Assembly (NCBI GenBank): GCA_018380115.1
Contig: JAGZUF010000001.1
Coordinates: 186,001 to 250,000, forward strand
Source: Oscillospiraceae bacterium
GTDB taxonomy: Bacteria; Bacillota; Clostridia; Oscillospirales; Ruminococcaceae
Length of the DNA stretch: 64,000 nt
Reading direction: 5' to 3'
Part shown: positions 60,643-64,000 of the stretch, in pieces
Layout: each line of letters starts with the position of its first letter
Position numbering within the stretch: the first letter of the stretch is position 1
Program-made: the position numbers and the translations under genes
The notes under the pieces: model-generated
The model's input: the letters and a program-made list of their open reading frames with translations, nothing else
The model's database searches: none
What the model was told of the DNA's origin: nothing

Positions 60643-61080
60643 TCAAAGGCCCAGTTTTTTTCGAAAGGCGGGCACGAACTGCCGCGAGATTACCGCCTTT
60701 TCCCCATTTGACAGCGTGGCCAGCAGGCGCCCGCCAAAATCGGGGCGCAGGGCGCGGATGTGGTCGAAATTCAGCAGCAGAGATTTTCCGGCCCGCAAAA
60801 AGCCCGCGCCCGCCAGCCGCTGTTCCAGCTCGTACAGGCGAAGCTCTGTTTCATACACGCCGTCAGCCGTGTAGAAAAAGGTATGCCTGTCCGCCGTGTC
60901 GGCATACAGCACATCGGCTGCATTCAGAATATGCGTCTCCCCGCCCTGCCTGCCTGTAAGCTTTGCGTCGTACACGCGCAGCAGCGCCAGCAGCTCCATC
61001 ACCTCGCGGCTTAGCCCGGCGCAGCGGATGGTGACGGCCGTCTCCTCATAGGCGCTGTTCTGTTCAATGTCTATTTTCAT
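60643..61080 (-). CDS. LytTR DNA-binding domain regulator
   Basis: 145 aa. The C-terminal ~95 residues are a LytTR domain: ILNAADVLYADTADRHTFFYTADGVYETELRLYELEQRL, then AGFLRAGKSLLLNFDHIRALRPDFGGRLLATLSNGEKAVISRQFVPAFRKKLG. No receiver domain is present, so control is probably through the following DUF3021 membrane protein or by simple autoregulation. Start at 61080 follows GGGGAG. The pair is common in Firmicutes, where known examples control their own operon or surface genes. Confidence 0.9.
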   Translation of the reverse strand: MKIDIEQNSAYEETAVTIRCAGLSREVMELLALLRVYDAKLTGRQGGETHILNAADVLYADTADRHTFFYTADGVYETELRLYELEQRLAGAGFLRAGKSLLLNFDHIRALRPDFGGRLLATLSNGEKAVISRQFVPAFRKKLGL

Positions 61081-61757
61081 GCCGCCTCTCCCCCTTCGGC
61101 TCCATCATACGCCCGCGGCAGCGGGCACGGCAAGCATTTTTGCGCAAGCTGTGTGCACAGGCGCGCAAGCTGTTGTTTTTCTGTGGCGGGCCAAGGCCCG
61201 CGCCCAAATCGGCAGGCCCGTCCTCCGCACAGGGCGGAACGTGCGCCGCAGAAGCCCATGGGGAAAGCAGGCGTACCCCGTTTGCGCTGGAGGGGCGCAC
61301 GCGGTGCAAGTCACGCCCCCTGCACTGGCTGTAAAGGGCCTGTTTCCGGCATGCGCCTCAACGCGCACGGGGTTTTATTTCGCCCGCAGTCCTGGCGCAT
61401 CATTGGCTCTGCTGCCCGCAAATGGGCTGGCGCCACTTTCACGAGGGCTTTCCCTCTCTGACAGCCTGCTGCCGGCGGCCCGCTTCGCCCGTCGCCGGAG
61501 GAGAGGTTTTTTGCCGGTGCAGACCGCCGCAGTGCCTTTATCAGCCAAGCCCACGGGCCCGCGCATCCATTCTGCTGTATGCAGTGCCCCACTGCTGTTA
61601 AACAACGGTGGAGTACTTCTCTTTTTGCCTGCCCTGTTTTTCATTCCCTGTTCTTATCTCGGCCCGCTAACAGCTTCCCGCTGTACACTGGTGTTGTCTC
61701 CGGGCATCGGGAAGGCTTTTGGGCTCTACCGGCTCTGCTCCTGGTTTTTGTTTGCAG
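61081..61757. other. Gene-free region upstream of the LytTR gene
   Basis: About 680 bp with no gene I can support. Long frames occur in several phases on both strands, as expected from GC-rich sequence, and none has a ribosome site or a family match. Promoters of the LytTR operon should lie here; I could not identify one confidently. Confidence 0.5.
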
Positions 61758-61795
61758 AAAAGGCCCTGAACGGGCGGTTCCGTTCAGGGCCTTTT
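61758..61795. terminator. Strong bidirectional terminator hairpin
   Basis: AAAAGGCCCTGAACGG pairs perfectly with CCGTTCAGGGCCTTTT around a 6-nt loop. It lies 253 bp past the stop of the minus-strand P-loop kinase, after repeat copy D, and is probably the end of that transcript. Confidence 0.88.
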
Positions 61796-61821
61796 CTGAG
61801 CCTGTTTTGTGAAGGAGTTGC

Positions 61822-62034
61822 TTTAGCGAAACGACACCCCCGGCTGTACCGGGGAGAGTAAAAGGCTTTCGCTGCCAGTTCCGGGCAAAGCGGGATGGTA
61901 TTCAATGTCAAAAAGATGCTGCACGCAATGGGAAAAATTCCGTTTACGGGCCGTAGGGCAAGTGATGCAGGAGGCAGAGTATTCAGTGCCTCTTGAGAGG
62001 CTTGCCAGCAGTATGCCCTTCTGGGGCCTGACTT
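61822..62034 (-). repeat. Dispersed intergenic repeat, copy D (inverted, ~213 bp)
   Basis: Read on the minus strand it follows copy A closely: AAGTCAGGCCCC, GGGCATACTGCTGGCAAG, CCTCTCAAGAGGCACTGA, GCATCACTTGCCCTACGG, CCCGTAAACGG, CATCTTTTTGACATTGAATA, GGCAGCGAAAGCCTTTT, AGCCGGGGGTGTCGTTTCGC. It lacks the about 26-bp segment with GGCTTGCGTAAGCC that A and C have after GGCCCC. It fills the 3' flank of the P-loop kinase gene. Confidence 0.9.
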
Positions 62035-62047
62035 GATTCTGCCGCTT

Positions 62048-62554
62048 TCACAGCACCGCCAGCACGGCCTGCGCCGCCTCTCCGGGTGATAAGCGCGTGG
62101 TATCCACCACACAGGGCGCCCAGGCATATGCCTCCCGGTAGCGCAGCGCGCGGGCCACGGCGTCTGCGCCGCGCAGGCCGGCGCCGATGTCCTTTTCCAC
62201 ACGGGCTGCCAGCGCCTCGCGGCTGGCCGTGAGCGTGACAAGCTTTGGCGCAAACAGCCCGGCAGGCAGCGTGCGCAGCACCTGCTGCACAATATCCGGC
62301 GCCTGCATCACCCAGCAGAACACCACCGTGCGGCAGGCCGGGCAGCGGCCGTAGCTTTCCAGCATGTGCGCAATGTTCGAGAGCACAAGCTCCTTTGTAT
62401 GTGGCGTAACGGTAAAAGGCTCCAGCATCCAGCACCAGTCGCCGTCAAGAAAGGCGGCGGGCGCGCAAAGTCGCACAAGCTGGCGGCATACGGCCGTTTT
62501 GCCCACGCCCATGGGGCCGTTCACCATGATAAGGCGCTTTGCTGTGCCTTCCAC
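62048..62554 (-). CDS. P-loop nucleotide kinase-like protein
   Basis: 168 aa. P-loop NGPMGVGKT at residues 12-20, then DGDWCWMLEPF near 37-47 (an Asp-rich substrate site as in shikimate and chloramphenicol kinases), and a lid-like region TASREALAARVEKD near 118. Such AAA_33-type kinases phosphorylate small molecules or RNA ends; the substrate is unknown. The start is GTG 62554, with AGAGGTG upstream. It is 15 bp after tmcAL in the same direction. Confidence 0.75.
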   Translation of the reverse strand: MEGTAKRLIMVNGPMGVGKTAVCRQLVRLCAPAAFLDGDWCWMLEPFTVTPHTKELVLSNIAHMLESYGRCPACRTVVFCWVMQAPDIVQQVLRTLPAGLFAPKLVTLTASREALAARVEKDIGAGLRGADAVARALRYREAYAWAPCVVDTTRLSPGEAAQAVLAVL

Positions 62555-62569
62555 CGCTTTTCACCTCTT

Positions 62570-63820
62570 TTACGGCGAAATAAATTTCTGCGTGTAGGCC
62601 GCGCCCATGGGCCGCGGCGCGGCGAGGCACAGCGCGGCAAAATCCTCTGCGGCGGCGTGCAGCGCCGCCGCCTGCGCGGCGGGCGGCGACGCCTTCTCCA
62701 GCACGGCCAGCGAGGCCGAAAGCGGCAGGCTGGCCGTCTGCTTTGCCTTTCGCAGCACGGCAAGGCCCGCCTCGCTCGCGCCCAGCACATGCAGGTAAGG
62801 CAGCGCTGGCAGGGCCGCAGGCACCCCCAGCGCCGCATCCAGCGCAAAGCGGCGCAGGCGCGCCGTGGCGTAGCGTTTTGTTTTCAAAAGCTGCAGCAGC
62901 TCTTCGGCCGTGCACGCCTGCCGCGCTGCCGCTGCCAGACGGTTTTCCAGCCCCTCGCCCGCGCCGCGCACATGGGCAAAGCCCTGCGTGCAGCCCGCGC
63001 GCAGGCGGCAAAGAAGGGCCGTGGAAAAGCTTTTTTCATCCAGCACCGCCCCCTGCTGCTGTGCGCGCAGGTACAGCGCCAGCGCCTTCCGGGGCACATA
63101 AGGCTCCAGCGCGGCCAGGCCATGCTGCACGGCAAGGGCCCGCAGGGCTGTGGCGCTGGCAAAGCCCGCGGCCTGCCGCGCGGCGCGCAGGCTTGAAAAC
63201 GTCTGCTGTGCGGGCGCAGCGGCGCCCGCCTGCGCGCCGCCCAGCGGGGCGCCGTGCGCGGCGCCCCGGCGCGCCAGCGCCAGCGGCTGCAGTGCGCTTT
63301 TCTGCATCAGGATGGCCTTGCAGTATTCCACACCCAGAATATCGTTCGGGCTTGCCAGAAGGCCGCCCGCCTCCCCGCACACGGCCTGCGCAGCCCTCTG
63401 CCGGGCGGCTGCAAAGGGCAGGCCCGCGGCAAGCTCTTCGCGCAGGCGCCCCGCGAAGGCCGGGCACAGCAGGGCCTTTGCCGCACGCATATGCGCGGCA
63501 GCGTCCGGCGTCTCTGCGCCGTAGCACAGCGCCTGTACGCAGCCCAGCGCGCTGAGCGCGCGCACCCCGGCGGCCGCAAAGGCCTCGGCGCTGGCCGCCG
63601 CATAGGGCGCGGGCAGGCACAGCACCACGTCCGCCCCGCACGAAAGCGCCGCTTCGGCGCGCACCTGCGCGGGCATCAGCGCGAGGCTGCCGCGCTGCAC
63701 CACACCGGGGCTCATCACACACACCACGGCGTCAAACCCCAGCGCGCGTACCCGGCTTATCTGGTGCGCATGCCCGTTGTGGAACGGGTTATATTCGGCA
63801 ATAATGCCCGCAGTGCGCAT
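62570..63820 (-). CDS. tmcAL: tRNA(Met) cytidine acetate ligase
   Basis: 416 aa, matching TmcAL (YlbM, HIGH-nucleotidyltransferase-like). It acetylates C34 of elongator tRNA-Met using acetate and ATP. The nucleotidyltransferase motif is IIAEYNPFHNGHAHQI (residues 6-21) with the HxxH-type His14 and His17. SPNDILGVEYCKAI near 157-170 and the LLLLKTKRYATARLRR-type C-terminal segment (LKTKRYATARLRRFAL) are family signatures. The protein is unusually rich in Ala. It diverges from ackA, whose product yields acetate; this neighbourhood is common in Clostridia. Confidence 0.92.
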   Translation of the reverse strand: MRTAGIIAEYNPFHNGHAHQISRVRALGFDAVVCVMSPGVVQRGSLALMPAQVRAEAALSCGADVVLCLPAPYAAASAEAFAAAGVRALSALGCVQALCYGAETPDAAAHMRAAKALLCPAFAGRLREELAAGLPFAAARQRAAQAVCGEAGGLLASPNDILGVEYCKAILMQKSALQPLALARRGAAHGAPLGGAQAGAAAPAQQTFSSLRAARQAAGFASATALRALAVQHGLAALEPYVPRKALALYLRAQQQGAVLDEKSFSTALLCRLRAGCTQGFAHVRGAGEGLENRLAAAARQACTAEELLQLLKTKRYATARLRRFALDAALGVPAALPALPYLHVLGASEAGLAVLRKAKQTASLPLSASLAVLEKASPPAAQAAALHAAAEDFAALCLAAPRPMGAAYTQKFISP

Positions 63821-63890
63821 GCCGCACGCCTCCCCTCCGCCTGCCGGGCCGCAAAAATGGTCGGGCGGCCCGTTTTCGGGCTGTTGGCCC

Positions 63891-63919
63891 TTGAAAACCT
63901 GTTTTTCCCATTATATAAT
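63891..63919 (+). promoter_or_regulatory. Sigma-A promoter of ackA
   Basis: TTGAAA (63891-63896), a 17-bp spacer, TATAAT (63914-63919), about 54 bp before the ackA start. Confidence 0.88.
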
Positions 63920-63972
63920 AAATTCGGCAAAGAAAAAAGGTGCCGCGCGCACCGGAATGTTGGAGGAAAGAC

Positions 63973-64000
63973 ATGAAAGTACTGGTTATCAACTGCGGTT
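63973..64000 (+). CDS. ackA: Acetate kinase, first nine codons only
   Basis: Only MKVLVINCG is inside the window, preceded by TGGAGGAAAG at good spacing and a strong promoter. This is the invariant N-terminus of acetate kinase (usually continuing SSSLK), which makes ATP and acetate from acetyl phosphate. The assignment rests on nine residues plus its position beside tmcAL. Confidence 0.75.

Noticed and set aside
61081..61757. Protein genes in the spacer upstream of the LytTR gene
   Set aside because: Overlapping frames occur on both strands, all of low complexity and without ribosome sites or family matches.

Overview
The window is GC-rich (roughly 60% or more) and densely coded. It reads as part of the chromosome of an anaerobic, spore-forming Clostridia-type Firmicute. 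SpoIIR points to endospore formation. NfnAB (electron-bifurcating NADH/ferredoxin:NADP oxidoreductase), an iron-containing alcohol dehydrogenase, GTP-type PEP carboxykinase and the start of acetate kinase point to fermentative metabolism. Lipoproteins, strong Shine-Dalgarno sites, sigma-A promoters and BlaI-type operators fit Firmicutes. A high-GC member of the Oscillospirales is my inference; no rRNA or other marker fixes the genus. I saw no rRNA, tRNA, CRISPR array, insertion sequence or prophage.

Layout. 1-7.4 kb (minus): the 5' part of prfC, a Zn-dependent phospholipase C-like protein, a UMF1-type MFS transporter, and a four-gene operon of ECF sigma factor, zinc-finger anti-sigma, TM2-like protein and a coiled-coil membrane protein. 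7.6-12.8 kb: a DUF368 (undecaprenyl-phosphate flippase family) gene diverges from a DUF2207 protein, a GT-C-like membrane protein and a GNAT; an eight-unit 20-bp tandem repeat lies between them. 12.8-22.7 kb: proC, nfnAB, a Fe-alcohol dehydrogenase with a divergent LysR regulator, metY, and a tandem pair of NeuD-like acyltransferases, one fused to a NahK-like kinase. 23-27 kb: potABCD polyamine uptake. 27-32 kb: a lipoprotein, then a BlaI / BlaR1-like / M23 murein hydrolase cassette with a clear promoter and two BlaI-type operators. 32-41.7 kb: a small Cys-rich ORF, tcdA, a DedA protein, two copies of a dispersed intergenic repeat, a metallophosphoesterase, a BMP-domain protein with no signal peptide, a DUF6056-like membrane protein and two SGNH hydrolases. 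41.9-49.4 kb: gap, spoIIR, ispE, a frameshifted DUF362 gene, an aminotransferase/Lrp pair, and an ACT/UPF0210 pair. 49.6-55.8 kb (plus): a small lower-GC gene, an ECF-transporter S component with a structured leader plus a P-loop kinase, DUF378, tsaE-tsaB, rpiB, upp and an Ala/Gln-rich coiled-coil protein. 55.8-64 kb: a GNAT, a COG1915 protein, pckG, a stop-interrupted DUF3592-like gene, DUF3021/LytTR, a repeat copy, a P-loop kinase, tmcAL and the start of ackA.

Most notable: (1) a BlaR1-type metalloprotease whose extracellular part is a LytM-like domain lacking every metal ligand, in one operon with BlaI and an intact LytM hydrolase, which looks like a wall-sensing circuit; (2) a family of four ~210-270 bp intergenic repeats with imperfect terminal inverted repeats; (3) a leader before the ECF S component with two hairpins carrying the same ACGAA loop and a competing terminator; (4) a NeuD-like/NahK-like fusion; (5) two damaged genes (DUF362, DUF3592-like). 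Both families linked to undecaprenyl-phosphate recycling (DUF368 and DedA) occur within 26 kb of each other.
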